A stretch of 64,000 nucleotides of DNA from Sphingomonas sp. Leaf357 (GTDB lineage Bacteria > Pseudomonadota > Alphaproteobacteria > Sphingomonadales > Sphingomonadaceae), in NCBI RefSeq assembly GCF_001423845.1, contig NZ_LMPM01000001.1, forward strand, positions 2,065,398 through 2,129,397. Direction: 5' to 3'. Shown here one piece after another: positions 28,757-37,316 of this stretch (position 1 is the first letter of the stretch; each line of letters starts with the position of its first letter). A model generated the notes under the pieces. It saw only the letters and a list, made by a program, of their open reading frames with translations, was not told the origin of the DNA and did no database searches. The position numbers and the translations under genes were made by a program.

Positions 28757-29068
28757 ATGTCGCGATCTGATCGATCAAAGGGGCCTTACCGCTTGAACCT
28801 CCTGCTGTTCCTCTCCGCCATCCTGAGCGCGCTGACCGGCGTGATGTCGGGCGGGCGCGTGGCGGAGGTGCAGGTCGAGCGCAGCTATGGCGCTGGTGCC
28901 GAGGCTCAGGCGGCATCCGTGGTGCGGCTCGCCCCGGTGCGGGCGATTCGGTCCTGGCTGGCGCTGGCCGGCGGCTGGGCGTCCCCGGCTGTGGCGATGC
29001 CCGCGATCGCGACGGTCGCCGCGCCCACCGCGACGGCGCCGCTCTATCTGGACAAGCCGCGCGAATAA
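28757..29068 (+). CDS. small hypothetical membrane protein upstream of secA
   Basis: A 103-residue frame with one hydrophobic segment (LNLLLFLSAILSALTGVMSGG) and an Ala-rich second half. A TTG at 28793, preceded by AAAGGGG at 9 bases, may be the true start and would give 91 residues beginning directly at the hydrophobic segment, like a signal anchor. No family recognised. It lies 106 bases before secA on the same strand. Confidence 0.5.
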   Translation: MSRSDRSKGPYRLNLLLFLSAILSALTGVMSGGRVAEVQVERSYGAGAEAQAASVVRLAPVRAIRSWLALAGGWASPAVAMPAIATVAAPTATAPLYLDKPRE

Positions 29069-29174
29069 GCCCGGTCGACGCGGTGCCCGCGGGTGCGCGT
29101 CCCTTTAACGATTCCACCTTTATCTGCGCCCGGCGAACGCTCGTCCGCGCCTCTCATATCCACAGGAAATTGCC

Positions 29175-31913
29175 ATGCTCGGCGGGTTAGCCAAATCGCT
29201 CTTCGGATCGTCCAACGACCGGTACGTCAAATCGCTCGGCGGAATCGTCGCGAAGATCGCCTCGTTCGAACCCGCCGTTTCGGCGATGTCGGATGAGGAT
29301 CTCGCCGCGCAGACGGTGAAGTTCCGCGCCCGCCTGGCCGAGGGCGAGACGCTCGACAGCCTGCTGCCGGAGGCATTTGCGACCGTGCGCGAGGCGGCCA
29401 GCCGCGTGCTGGGCCAGCGCCATTACGACGTGCAGATGATCGGCGGCATCGTGCTGCATCGCGGCGAGATCGCCGAGATGCGCACGGGCGAGGGCAAGAC
29501 TCTGGTCGCCACGCTCGCCACCTATCTCAACGCGCTGCCGGGCGAGGGCGTGCACGTCATCACCGTGAACGACTATCTCGCCGCGCGCGACGCGGAGTGG
29601 ATGGGGCAGGTGTACAACTTCCTCGGCCTCACCACCGGCACGATCATTCCGAACCTGACCGACCAGCAGCGCCGCGATGCCTATGCCGCCGACATCACCT
29701 ACGGCACGAACAACGAATTCGGCTTCGACTATCTGCGCGACAACATGAAGTACGAGCGCAGCCAGATGGTGCAGCGCCCGTTCGCGATGGCGATCGTCGA
29801 CGAGGTCGACTCGGTGCTGATCGACGAGGCGCGCACGCCGCTGATTATTTCCGGCCCGACCGACGACAAGTCCGATCTGTATCGTTCGGTCGATCTGGTC
29901 GTGAAGCAATTGGTGCCCGAGGATTACGAGAAGGACGAGAAGCAGAAGACGATCATCCTGACCGAGGACGGCACGGAGAAGGTCGAGCGCATGCTGGAGA
30001 CGGCCGGGCTGCTGCAGGGCGACAATCTCTACGATTTCGAGAACACGCAGGTCGTCCATCACCTCAACCAGGCATTGCGTGCGATCGTGATGTTTAAGGC
30101 CGACACCGATTACATCGTCAAGGACGGCAAGGTCATCATCATCGACGAGTTCACTGGGCGCATGATGGACGGCCGGCGCTGGTCGGACGGCCTGCATCAG
30201 GCGGTCGAGGCCAAGGAGGGCGTGACGATCGAGCCCGAGAACCAGACGATGGCCTCGATCACCTTCCAGAACTATTTCCGCATGTACCCCAAGCTGAGCG
30301 GCATGACCGGTACGGCGGCGACCGAAGCGGCGGAATTCTACGACATCTACAAGATGAACGTCGTGACGATCCCGACCAATGTCGAGGTGAAGCGCGTCGA
30401 CGAGGAAGACGAATTCTACAAGGACACCGCCGACAAATTCGCGGCGATCGCCAAGAAGATCAAGCATCATGCCGAACTCGGCCAGCCGGTGCTGGTCGGC
30501 ACGGTCTCGATCGAGAAGTCCGAACTGCTCAGCGACTTCCTGGTCAAGGAAGGCGTCGAGCATAAGGTGCTGAACGCGCGCTTCCACGAGATGGAGGCGC
30601 ATATCGTCGCCCAGGCCGGGCGCAAGTCGGCGGTGACGATCGCGACCAACATGGCCGGTCGCGGCACCGACATCAAATTGGGCGGCAATCTCGAATTCCG
30701 CATGCTGGACGAGCATCCCGATCTCGTGCTCGGCACGCCCGAATACGAGACGGCCGCGGCGCGCATCACGACCGAGATCGAGGCCGAGAAGCAGGCCGTG
30801 CTGGCGGCGGGCGGGCTGTTCGTGCTCGGTACCGAGCGGCATGAGAGCCGCCGCATCGACAACCAGCTGCGCGGCCGTTCGGGCCGCCAGGGCGATCCCG
30901 GCCTGTCGCGCTTCTATCTCAGCCTCGACGACGATCTGCTGCGCATCTTCGGCCCGGACACGCTGTTCGCGCGGATGATGCGCAACAATATCGGCGATGG
31001 CGAGGCGATCGGCAGCAAGTGGCTGAGCAAGGCGATCGAGACCGCGCAGAAAAAGGTCGAGGCGCGCAACTACGACATCCGCAAGCAGGTCGTCGAATAT
31101 GATGACGTGATGAACGATCAGCGCAAGGTGGTGTACGAACAGCGCAGCGACATCATGGATGCCGCGACGGTCGGCGAAGTGGTCGAAGACATGCGCACCG
31201 AGACGGTCAATGCGATCGTCGGCGCGGCGTGCCCGCCAAATTCGTACCCCGAGCAATGGGACGTGGCCGGCCTGCGCGAGCGGCTCATGACGACGCTGGC
31301 GATCGATCCGCAGATCGAGGCGTGGCTGGAGGAAGAGGCGATCGATCCCGAACTGGTCGAGGAACGCGTTCGCACCCAGGCCGACGAGCAGGTCGCGGCC
31401 AAGGCGGCGCAGCTGGAGCCGGATGTATGGATCCAGGTCGAGAAGTCGATCCTTTTGCAGAATCTCGACCATCACTGGAAGGAGCATCTGGCAACGCTCG
31501 ATGCGCTCCGCCAGGTCGTCCACCTGCGCGCCTATGCCCAGAAAACGCCGATCAACGAGTATAAGCAGGAAGCCTTCTCGCTGTTCGAACGCATGCTCGA
31601 GAATATCCGCGAGGACGTCACCCGTACGATCGCCTTCGCCGAATTCCAGGCGCAGCAGGCGCCGGCGTTGCCCGACCTGCCGGACTTCATCACGACGCAT
31701 TTCGACCCGTTCACCGGCGACGACAACAGCAACGACGTGGATGCCGGGTCGCTCGGTCTGATCCAGACGCGCATTCCGCCACTGTCGATCCCGCAGCCCT
31801 CGGGCGAGGATTTCGGCAGCGATCCGGAGGAATGGGCGGGCAAGGTGAGCCGCAACGCGCCGTGCCCATGTGGGTCGGGCAACAAGTACAAGCATTGTCA
31901 CGGCGCGGTCTGA
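29175..31913 (+). CDS. secA: preprotein translocase ATPase SecA
   Basis: A 912-residue SecA. Visible are the Walker [15 protein letters not shown] (about 102-115), [20 protein letters not shown], the helicase block [25 protein letters not shown] and the C-terminal zinc-binding tail [14 protein letters not shown] (about 896-909) that contacts SecB and phospholipid. It drives post-translational export through SecYEG. An AGGAAA ribosome site precedes the ATG. Length and all domains are normal. Confidence 0.98.
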   Translation: MLGGLAKSLFGSSNDRYVKSLGGIVAKIASFEPAVSAMSDEDLAAQTVKFRARLAEGETLDSLLPEAFATVREAASRVLGQRHYDVQMIGGIVLHRGEIAEMRTGEGKTLVATLATYLNALPGEGVHVITVNDYLAARDAEWMGQVYNFLGLTTGTIIPNLTDQQRRDAYAADITYGTNNEFGFDYLRDNMKYERSQMVQRPFAMAIVDEVDSVLIDEARTPLIISGPTDDKSDLYRSVDLVVKQLVPEDYEKDEKQKTIILTEDGTEKVERMLETAGLLQGDNLYDFENTQVVHHLNQALRAIVMFKADTDYIVKDGKVIIIDEFTGRMMDGRRWSDGLHQAVEAKEGVTIEPENQTMASITFQNYFRMYPKLSGMTGTAATEAAEFYDIYKMNVVTIPTNVEVKRVDEEDEFYKDTADKFAAIAKKIKHHAELGQPVLVGTVSIEKSELLSDFLVKEGVEHKVLNARFHEMEAHIVAQAGRKSAVTIATNMAGRGTDIKLGGNLEFRMLDEHPDLVLGTPEYETAAARITTEIEAEKQAVLAAGGLFVLGTERHESRRIDNQLRGRSGRQGDPGLSRFYLSLDDDLLRIFGPDTLFARMMRNNIGDGEAIGSKWLSKAIETAQKKVEARNYDIRKQVVEYDDVMNDQRKVVYEQRSDIMDAATVGEVVEDMRTETVNAIVGAACPPNSYPEQWDVAGLRERLMTTLAIDPQIEAWLEEEAIDPELVEERVRTQADEQVAAKAAQLEPDVWIQVEKSILLQNLDHHWKEHLATLDALRQVVHLRAYAQKTPINEYKQEAFSLFERMLENIREDVTRTIAFAEFQAQQAPALPDLPDFITTHFDPFTGDDNSNDVDAGSLGLIQTRIPPLSIPQPSGEDFGSDPEEWAGKVSRNAPCPCGSGNKYKHCHGAV

Positions 31914-31943
31914 CCGGGCTTGAAGCTTACTGCTGATCAAACT

Positions 31944-32035
31944 CCGTCACCCTGAACTTGGTTCAGGGTCCACTGTTCCTCGCGGACCGTTGTCCGTGTG
32001 GCGCGGTGGATCCTGAAACAAGTTCAGGATGACGG
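31944..32035. repeat. palindromic intergenic repeat, copy D
   Basis: Arms CCGTCACCCTGAACTTG.. (31944 onward) and the inverted ..CAAGTTCAGGATGACGG (ending 32035) enclose about 35 bases. Same outer arm as copy C. It sits directly after secA. Confidence 0.8.
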
Positions 32036-32060
32036 CGGGTTTAAGAAGGCCGGCGGAACA

Positions 32061-32091
32061 AAAAAAGGGCGACCCTCGGGCCGCCCTTTTC
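32061..32091. terminator. bidirectional terminator between secA and lipoprotein gene
   Basis: AAAAGGGCG (32063-32071) pairs with CGCCCTTTT (32082-32090), with A-runs on one side and T-runs on the other, so it can serve both convergent genes. Confidence 0.8.
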
Positions 32092-32112
32092 GTGTCAGCA
32101 ATCGGCGATCCG

Positions 32113-32712
32113 TTATTTCGGAACCACCACGCTCGGCCCGATGCTGTCGACCACCGCACGGGCGTCGAAGGCGCGGATGTTGTCGCGCGGCTTGGGACCC
32201 TTGCCGAGCACGATCTCGGCATTGGCCTCAAACTTGTCGATCGTCTGGATATCGACGCCGCGATCCCAGAAGGGGTCGCCGCCGAAGCCGTCCCACGAGC
32301 GCCAGCCGAACCCGCGACCGCGATAGCGCCAGCTCGGCCCCCAGCCGCCGAACCCGTAACCGAATCCGCCACCATAACCGAAGCCTCCGCCAATGCTCGG
32401 GGTGCTGTAGGTACGGCTGCGCAGATCGGTCTGCTTGTCGACCAGGATGAAGTTGTCGAACCCGCGCGACAGCGTCAGTTCGGCGGCGCGGAACAGCAGA
32501 TACCGCTCGACCGTGTCGCGCGATGTGTAGCTGTTGCCCGAGAAACTGACGAGGTAGCGGTTCTGCTCGATCTGGCGATCGCTATAGCCGGTGCGGGCGA
32601 AGCCCGACCCGGTGGCCGGTCGATACGACGTCTCGGTCGCGCATGCGCCCAAGGCGAGGGTTGCGGTAGCGGCGAGCAACGCGCCACTGAATTTCAATCT
32701 GGACTGCGACAT
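32113..32712 (-). CDS. CC0125/CC1285-type lipoprotein
   Basis: A 199-residue lipoprotein. MSQSRLKFSGALLAATATLALGAC is a lipoprotein signal with lipobox LGAC. The mature part has YSDRQIEQNRYLVSFSGN and TVERYLLFRAAELTLSRGFDNFILVD, the core of the uncharacterised CC0125/CC1285 family known from Caulobacter and Sphingomonas. A Gly/Tyr/Trp/Phe-rich stretch follows (GGGFGYGGGFGYGFGG). The ATG at 32712 follows GGAGGAAGT. It is the last chromosomal gene before the island. Confidence 0.75.
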   Translation of the reverse strand: MSQSRLKFSGALLAATATLALGACATETSYRPATGSGFARTGYSDRQIEQNRYLVSFSGNSYTSRDTVERYLLFRAAELTLSRGFDNFILVDKQTDLRSRTYSTPSIGGGFGYGGGFGYGFGGWGPSWRYRGRGFGWRSWDGFGGDPFWDRGVDIQTIDKFEANAEIVLGKGPKPRDNIRAFDARAVVDSIGPSVVVPK

Positions 32713-32895
32713 GACTTCCTCCGGGTGGCCGTCCCGTGCGGCGGGGCGACCGAGACCTGCTATGAGATGGGGAACGAACGATCCGGCACAAGTGTCCCGA
32801 GGAACACGCCGCAAATATCGAACGCTTTGTCTGAACACAGGCTGACGAAACTGCCATATGGCACGGGACAACGCTTTTTCAGCGCCGTCGAAAGT

Positions 32896-32915
32896 CTGGC
32901 TCCCTGAGTAGGATT
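32896..32915. repeat. left attachment site (attL), 20-bp direct repeat
   Basis: CTGGCTCCCTGAGTAGGATT is identical to 61912-61931, which is the 3' end (CCA end) of the tRNA-Asn gene plus one base. This copy is a displaced tRNA fragment: the sequence diverges after GGATT. It marks the left end of the island. Confidence 0.92.
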
Positions 32916-32987
32916 ATAACAATGCGTTCGCGGTCGTTCGCCATCATCCTCTAAGTTCGGTATTCCCCTCGGTAAGCATTGATCTGC

Positions 32988-33002
32988 GTTCCGCTCTTGT
33001 TC
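32988..33002 (+). promoter_or_regulatory. LexA/SOS box upstream of integrase
   Basis: GTTC-CGCTCTT-GTTC matches the alphaproteobacterial SOS box GTTC-N7-GTTC exactly. A -35-like TTGACG follows at 33004-33009, so bound LexA would block this promoter. The integrase ATG is 58 bases downstream. A third GTTC follows at 6-base spacing. Confidence 0.7.
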
Positions 33003-33060
33003 GTTGACGTTCGCTACCGATCGTGCTTTTGTGTGGGTTCTGTTGTGGGAACCCAACGCT

Positions 33061-34245
33061 ATGGCGAAGCTCAATGTCAAATCCGTATTGTCGGCCAAGC
33101 CGGGAAGGCATGGCGATGGGGGCGGTTTATACCTGATCGTCAAACCAACCCTCGCGAGGTCGTGGATCCTGCGTGTCGTAGTCGATGGTCGCCGCCGCGA
33201 CATCGGTCTCGGATCGACCGCCAAGTTATCGTTGGCAGAGGCGCGCGAGCGCGCGGCCGAGCTACGGAAGCACGCCTTAAACGGCCGCGACCCGGTTACC
33301 GAGCGTGACCGTAAGGAGTTCATCCCCAAGACGTTCAAAGAGGCGGCTCAGGCGGTGCATGAGGCGAAGAAGGCGGGGTGGGGGAGTAAGACCGCCGACG
33401 CATTTCTTTCGTCGCTGGCAGACCACGCCTACCCGATCCTCGGCGATCTGCTGGTTGAGCATATCGATGCGGCAGACGTGGCGCGGGCGCTGAAGCCGAT
33501 CTGGACGAGCAAGCCGGCGATGGCCGCGAAGGTGCGCCAGCGTATCGGGTCGGTGCTGTCCTACTCGAAGGCGTCGAAGTGGAGGACGACGGAAGCACCG
33601 ACGCAATCGCTTTCGCAACTGCTTAGCCGCCAGGGCGTCAGCACGCCAATGGCCGCGATGCCTTATGCCGAAGTGCCGGCGTTCATGCAGGATCTACGGA
33701 TCAAGACGGAAACGATGGGGCGGCTGGCGCTGCTGTTCACGATCGCCACGGCGGCGCGGAGCGGCGAAGCTCGCAACACCCGCTGGAGCCATATCGACCT
33801 TGAGCGGCGGCTGTGGAACCGCCCGGCCGAGGTGATGAAGTCAAAGGTAGCGCACACGGTGACGCTGAACGACTTTGCCCTTGGTATCCTGCGACGCGCG
33901 GCGGCTCTACGCATTGGACAGGCGGATACGCTGGTGTTCCCGGCAAAGAGCGGCGGCGCGCTCAGCGACATGACGGTTTCCAAGATTATGCGGGACGCTG
34001 GATTGCCTTACGTCCCGCACGGGTTCCGCAGCTCGTTTCGCGATTGGGCGGCGGAGTTAATGCCGAACATTCCCGATGCAGTCGCGGAGGCGGCGCTCGC
34101 CCATGCGGTGCCCGACAAGGTAGTCGCCGCCTACAAGCGCACGCAGTTCCTCGAAATGCGCCGCCAGTTGTTGGATGGGTGGGGTGTTTACCTGTCGGGG
34201 GATAGCAACGTGCTGCCCCTGTGGGATGCGGAGCGGCGGGCGTGA
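33061..34245 (+). CDS. int: P4-type tyrosine integrase
   Basis: A 394-residue integrase. The N-terminal DUF4102-like arm-binding domain (GGGLYLIVKPTLARSWILRV, RRRDIGLGS) and a core-binding middle precede the catalytic domain with Arg233 (ARSGEARN), HGFRSSFRDW (His320, Arg323), His348 and the nucleophile Tyr358 (AYKRTQ). This family integrates at tRNA 3' ends, which fits the flanking repeats. I start at MAKLNVKS (33061); the frame opens 19 codons earlier over the SOS promoter. All catalytic residues are present, so it should be active. Confidence 0.94.
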   Translation: MAKLNVKSVLSAKPGRHGDGGGLYLIVKPTLARSWILRVVVDGRRRDIGLGSTAKLSLAEARERAAELRKHALNGRDPVTERDRKEFIPKTFKEAAQAVHEAKKAGWGSKTADAFLSSLADHAYPILGDLLVEHIDAADVARALKPIWTSKPAMAAKVRQRIGSVLSYSKASKWRTTEAPTQSLSQLLSRQGVSTPMAAMPYAEVPAFMQDLRIKTETMGRLALLFTIATAARSGEARNTRWSHIDLERRLWNRPAEVMKSKVAHTVTLNDFALGILRRAAALRIGQADTLVFPAKSGGALSDMTVSKIMRDAGLPYVPHGFRSSFRDWAAELMPNIPDAVAEAALAHAVPDKVVAAYKRTQFLEMRRQLLDGWGVYLSGDSNVLPLWDAERRA

Positions 34246-34934
34246 GCGATCCCGAAAAGCTGGCGCGGCTGAAAGCCGGTATCGACATGATGCTGGAACC
34301 GGCGTTGTTGCTGCGGGGACGGTATGACGACGACCCTGGCCGACCGGAAGCCGCCCAGCGATTGTTGGCCGTCGCGCTCGAAATTGCCACGACGATTGTA
34401 GGGGTGGACGCGCTCGATGATGCCATGATGCGCGCAGACGATGGGGATGGCATGCTTCTTCTTGCCAATAGGCTGCCCCTCTTGAGGCCGCTTATTGATC
34501 GCAATTGGCCGTCTGACTTTTCCTATGATGCCTTGATCCGAGAGGCTTTCGCCGTCGCTGGCGGCGATGAACCCAATTTGTTTCTCAAGTTCCGGCAGTC
34601 CGTCAAAGGTAGAAGCCCATCCGCATTTGCCGAAGCAGAGTGGCAAATCAAAGCGCTCGGCTGGGAACGATTACTCAAGCGGCGCGGGGTTCGGACAAGT
34701 GATCGGCAAGCTATGGTGGGTCTTGCTTTCAAAACAGCCTGGGGCTCGATCATGAAATGGCAGAAGGCATGCGTTACCAAGTTCGGGCAGACGGAGTACG
34801 ACGCAATCATGGCCGACACTGAAAACAATGGTGATTTGCTGGCCGATGGCGCTCGAATGTCCGCCGAAGAGGTGGCTCTCGCGATCCGGCGAGACGGTGC
34901 AGCATACTGCGGACTTGCTGGCTGGCGTGAGTAG
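34242..34934 (+). CDS. hypothetical protein coupled to integrase
   Basis: A 230-residue, mostly helical soluble protein I cannot assign. GTG start overlaps the integrase stop as GTGA, so the pair is likely co-translated and could act together in integration or its control. Notable stretches are LLANRLPLLRPLIDRNWPSDF and SDRQAMVGLAFKTAWGS. A perfect 7-base-arm hairpin (ACCTTTT-CCAG-AAAAGGT, 34940-34957) just after the stop may end this transcript, though it lacks a T-run. Confidence 0.65.
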   Translation: MSDPEKLARLKAGIDMMLEPALLLRGRYDDDPGRPEAAQRLLAVALEIATTIVGVDALDDAMMRADDGDGMLLLANRLPLLRPLIDRNWPSDFSYDALIREAFAVAGGDEPNLFLKFRQSVKGRSPSAFAEAEWQIKALGWERLLKRRGVRTSDRQAMVGLAFKTAWGSIMKWQKACVTKFGQTEYDAIMADTENNGDLLADGARMSAEEVALAIRRDGAAYCGLAGWRE

Positions 34935-35071
34935 CAAAGACCTTTTCCAGAAAAGGTTGAGCCTTCTCTTCCGTACTTAGAGTCCCATTCGTTTCCTTGG
35001 ATTCCGCCTCGGTTCGCGTTCATCTGTGTTGTCGCCCGCTGACGAACTCCAGCGGTTAGGAGCGACACAAC

Positions 35072-35239
35072 ATGACTCAAATCACCGCGACTGTGGCCGA
35101 CGCCTGCCGAATGACCGGGCTCGGCAAAACAAAACTCTATGAGCTGATGAACGCTGGGACGATCAAGTCCGTCACGGTCGGGCGGCGTCGCCTGCTCAAA
35201 GTGGACAGCCTGCATGCCTTGGTCAGCGAGGCCGCGTGA
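35072..35239 (+). CDS. AlpA/excisionase-like helix-turn-helix protein
   Basis: A 55-residue protein, read by hand: MTQITATVADACRMTGLGKT, then a short KLYELMNAGTIKSVTVGRR and RLLKVDSLHALVSEAA. This is the small MerR-like/HTH_17 fold of AlpA and phage excisionases, which control integrase genes or direct excision. A TAGGAG ribosome site precedes the ATG. It opens a run of coupled rightward genes leading to the primase and helicase. Whether it acts as excisionase or as activator is inference from family and position. Confidence 0.8.
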   Translation: MTQITATVADACRMTGLGKTKLYELMNAGTIKSVTVGRRRLLKVDSLHALVSEAA

Positions 35240-35242
35240 GCA

Positions 35243-35449
35243 ATGGCACTTGCCTTGAGGAATGCGCCCACTGAAGCGCAACGAAGCCGCCCGGTTGCTG
35301 TAACCGGACGGCTCCTGAATTGTCAGCTTGGCGGCGACGATCAGGGAAATACCACCGCAACCCTTCGACTGCAACATCTGCGCCACGTTGGCGTCGTCGG
35401 CCACCATGCATTTCTCCTTTGCGATATGGCTTGGGGGGGCGCGGCATGA
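35243..35449 (+). CDS. possible small hypothetical protein
   Basis: A 68-codon frame starting 3 bases after the HTH gene and ending in an ATGA overlap with the next one, which fits a coupled operon. Against it: no recognisable fold, and an imperfect 12-base-arm hairpin (35285-35313, AGCCG-C-CCGGTT/AACCGG-A-CGGCT) lies inside, suggesting this stretch could instead be an untranslated regulatory leader. Low confidence. Confidence 0.35.
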   Translation: MALALRNAPTEAQRSRPVAVTGRLLNCQLGGDDQGNTTATLRLQHLRHVGVVGHHAFLLCDMAWGGAA

Positions 35450-35640
35450 TGTCTTTCACCAACCAGCGCGACGCGGCGCTTGCCCTGCTTAATTCGGACA
35501 CTGTGCTGACCCGCAAGGCTGGCTCGTTCTTGGGCCAGCTCGCCGTCGATCAAACGCCGCTGACCAGCAAGCAACGCGAGTGGCTTGATACCCTGTTGGA
35601 TCGCGCCATGCTTCCCCCTCTCGCCAATGGAGGCGAATAA
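35446..35640 (+). CDS. small phage-type hypothetical protein
   Basis: A 64-residue protein. The segment VLTRKAGSFLGQLAV..LTSKQREWLDTLLDRA resembles small conserved proteins found near primase genes in phages and islands. Helical and acidic; role unknown. ATG at 35446 overlaps the preceding frame; its TAA overlaps the next ATG as TAATG, a coupling signal. Confidence 0.6.
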   Translation: MMSFTNQRDAALALLNSDTVLTRKAGSFLGQLAVDQTPLTSKQREWLDTLLDRAMLPPLANGGE

Positions 35641-36026
35641 TGGACGGCTTTAATAGCGCTGATCTCTTCGGCACCGTCACGCATCCTGAGAATGTGACGT
35701 ACCCGGATCAGCCGGGCTTCAAGGGCGAGGCCGAGACGGGCCGTGAGGCTGCTGCGGCTATCGCTCCGCACCTTGGGCGGCTTCAGCGGATTGTCCTCGG
35801 TGTCGTCACCGATCGCGGCGCGCTTGGTGTCACGCCAGAAGAGGCAGGCGAGGTCTTGGACATGGCCCGCGTCAGCGTGCAGCCCCGCTTTAGCGAGCTG
35901 AAGGCTAAGGGCCAGGTCGTCGACAGTGGTATTCGTCGGATCAACGCCAGCAGCCGCAAACGTGCTGTCGTCTATGTCCTGCCGCAGTACGCGCCAGCAG
36001 AAGAAGGGGAGAAAGCCTGTGGCTGA
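35640..36026 (+). CDS. winged-helix-like hypothetical protein
   Basis: A 128-residue protein. Residues about 48-105 (LQRIVLGVVTDRGALGVTPE..VSVQPRFSELKAKGQVVDS..RAVVYVL) read like a winged helix: helices, a recognition helix with Q-P-R-F-S-E-L, and a beta wing. This is common in phage replication-region regulators. Direct target unknown. Start overlaps the upstream stop (TAATG); end overlaps the next GTG start by 8 bases. Confidence 0.6.
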   Translation: MDGFNSADLFGTVTHPENVTYPDQPGFKGEAETGREAAAAIAPHLGRLQRIVLGVVTDRGALGVTPEEAGEVLDMARVSVQPRFSELKAKGQVVDSGIRRINASSRKRAVVYVLPQYAPAEEGEKACG

Positions 36027-36267
36027 TATCCTCCAATTCCCCCGGCGCGAAACACGGGGCGTCATCGCCGTCTACGAGTGCGGCGATCGTTTCGAGATTG
36101 GCCACGAGAGCGCCTCTGGCGGTAGCTGGGGCAGCTTCTCGAATTACGACGAGGCAGGGGAGGCGATAGCGGCCGCCCACGCGCTCAACCGCGATGTCTA
36201 CGAGGGCGTGTGTGCGGTGGAAGTCTCCCCCGCCGTGCGCGCCGCTATGTCGGGGAGGGGCGCATGA
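36019..36267 (+). CDS. small hypothetical protein
   Basis: An 82-residue protein beginning at GTG with an AGGGGAGAAA site upstream. Beta-rich N-terminal half (GVIAVYECGDRFEIGHESAS) and a helical end. No family recognised. It overlaps its neighbours at both ends (8 bases, then ATGA with the primase), so it is translated as part of the replication operon. Confidence 0.55.
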   Translation: MADILQFPRRETRGVIAVYECGDRFEIGHESASGGSWGSFSNYDEAGEAIAAAHALNRDVYEGVCAVEVSPAVRAAMSGRGA

Positions 36268-37316
36268 GCAACCCTTTCGCGACCTACGGGGCAAGCCGTA
36301 CCCGGCGCTCGATCCCCCGTGATGATGGTGCTGCGTTCCGCCAGCGGGTGGACGACGCCAAGACCCAACACAACCTCTCCGACATCATTAGACGGCACAC
36401 CCACCTCAAACGCCGTAACCCGCGTGAGATGGTTGGGCTGTGCCCGTTCCATCAGGAGAAGTCGCCCAGCTTCGAGGTAAACGACGCCAAGGGCACGTTC
36501 TATTGCCACGGGTGCGGGGTGGGCGGCGACCATATGACCGTGCTGACTAAGCTCGACGGCCTGACCTTCTCCGAGGCACTGGCGATGCTGTCGGGCGATC
36601 AATTCCCGGTCGTGTCCGAGGCGGATCGTGCGAAGCGCAAGACGGCGGACGCCTCGGCGGTAGCGGAGCGGGTGGCGATCGGGCGGAACATATGGTCCCG
36701 TTCGGTCCCGGCGATCGGCACGCCGGCCGAAGTCTACGCCCGGTCGCGGGGGATCGTCATGGATCTCCCGGATAGCGTCAGGTTTGTGATGGCCCCTCGC
36801 TGGCGCAACCCGGAGACGGGCGAAGTCGGGCGGGACTATCCGGCGATGGTCTGCGCGTTGCAGGACGTGGCGGGCGAGGTCGTCGGCGTGCAGTGCGTGT
36901 TCCTCGCCGACGGTGGCCGGAAGAAATACGAGCGGGTCCGCGACGACGGCACGAAAGCCAAGGCTAAGCTGACCTTCGGGACAGTCGTAGGATCGGCATT
37001 CCGCGCAAGCAGTATGTCAAGCGCTACGCCGGTCGAGATAATCGCCTGTGAGGGGCCAGAGGATGGCCTGACGCTGGCGCAGGGGCTTCCGGGTGCATCG
37101 GTCTACGTCGCGTGCGGCACGGCGCTCCTACCTCGTCTCACGTTCCCGTCGTCGGTGCGGTCGATCGTGCTGGCCGGTGACAATAACGACGCGGGGCGGG
37201 TGGCCGTTACTAACGCCGCCGAGGCGTTCGGCGCGCAGGGCTGCACAGTGCGCGCGATGTTCCCCGCCGACGGCTTCAAGGATTGGAACGACGAACTCAG
37301 GGGGATACGAGCATGA
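36264..37316 (+). CDS. CHC2 zinc-finger/TOPRIM primase
   Basis: A 350-residue DnaG-like primase of the short phage/plasmid type. The zinc finger has Cys60, His63, Cys81 and Cys84 (CPFHQEKSPSF, FYCHGCGVGGD); the TOPRIM domain shows the acidic EIIACEGPEDGL and LAGDNNDAG motifs. A DnaG helicase-interaction domain is absent, so priming is probably coupled to the next gene's product. ATG overlaps the upstream stop (ATGA). It should start DNA synthesis on the island's own origin. Confidence 0.9.
   Translation: MSNPFATYGASRTRRSIPRDDGAAFRQRVDDAKTQHNLSDIIRRHTHLKRRNPREMVGLCPFHQEKSPSFEVNDAKGTFYCHGCGVGGDHMTVLTKLDGLTFSEALAMLSGDQFPVVSEADRAKRKTADASAVAERVAIGRNIWSRSVPAIGTPAEVYARSRGIVMDLPDSVRFVMAPRWRNPETGEVGRDYPAMVCALQDVAGEVVGVQCVFLADGGRKKYERVRDDGTKAKAKLTFGTVVGSAFRASSMSSATPVEIIACEGPEDGLTLAQGLPGASVYVACGTALLPRLTFPSSVRSIVLAGDNNDAGRVAVTNAAEAFGAQGCTVRAMFPADGFKDWNDELRGIRA

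Noticed and set aside
29187-31940. 917-codon leftward open frame opposite secA
   Set aside because: Shadow of secA; composition is dominated by Asp/Val/Leu/Arg from complementary GC-rich codons, with no known domain.
32896-32915. Second tRNA gene at the left island end
   Set aside because: Only the 3' 19 bases of tRNA-Asn are present; no acceptor 5' strand, D arm or anticodon arm follows, so it is an attachment-site remnant.
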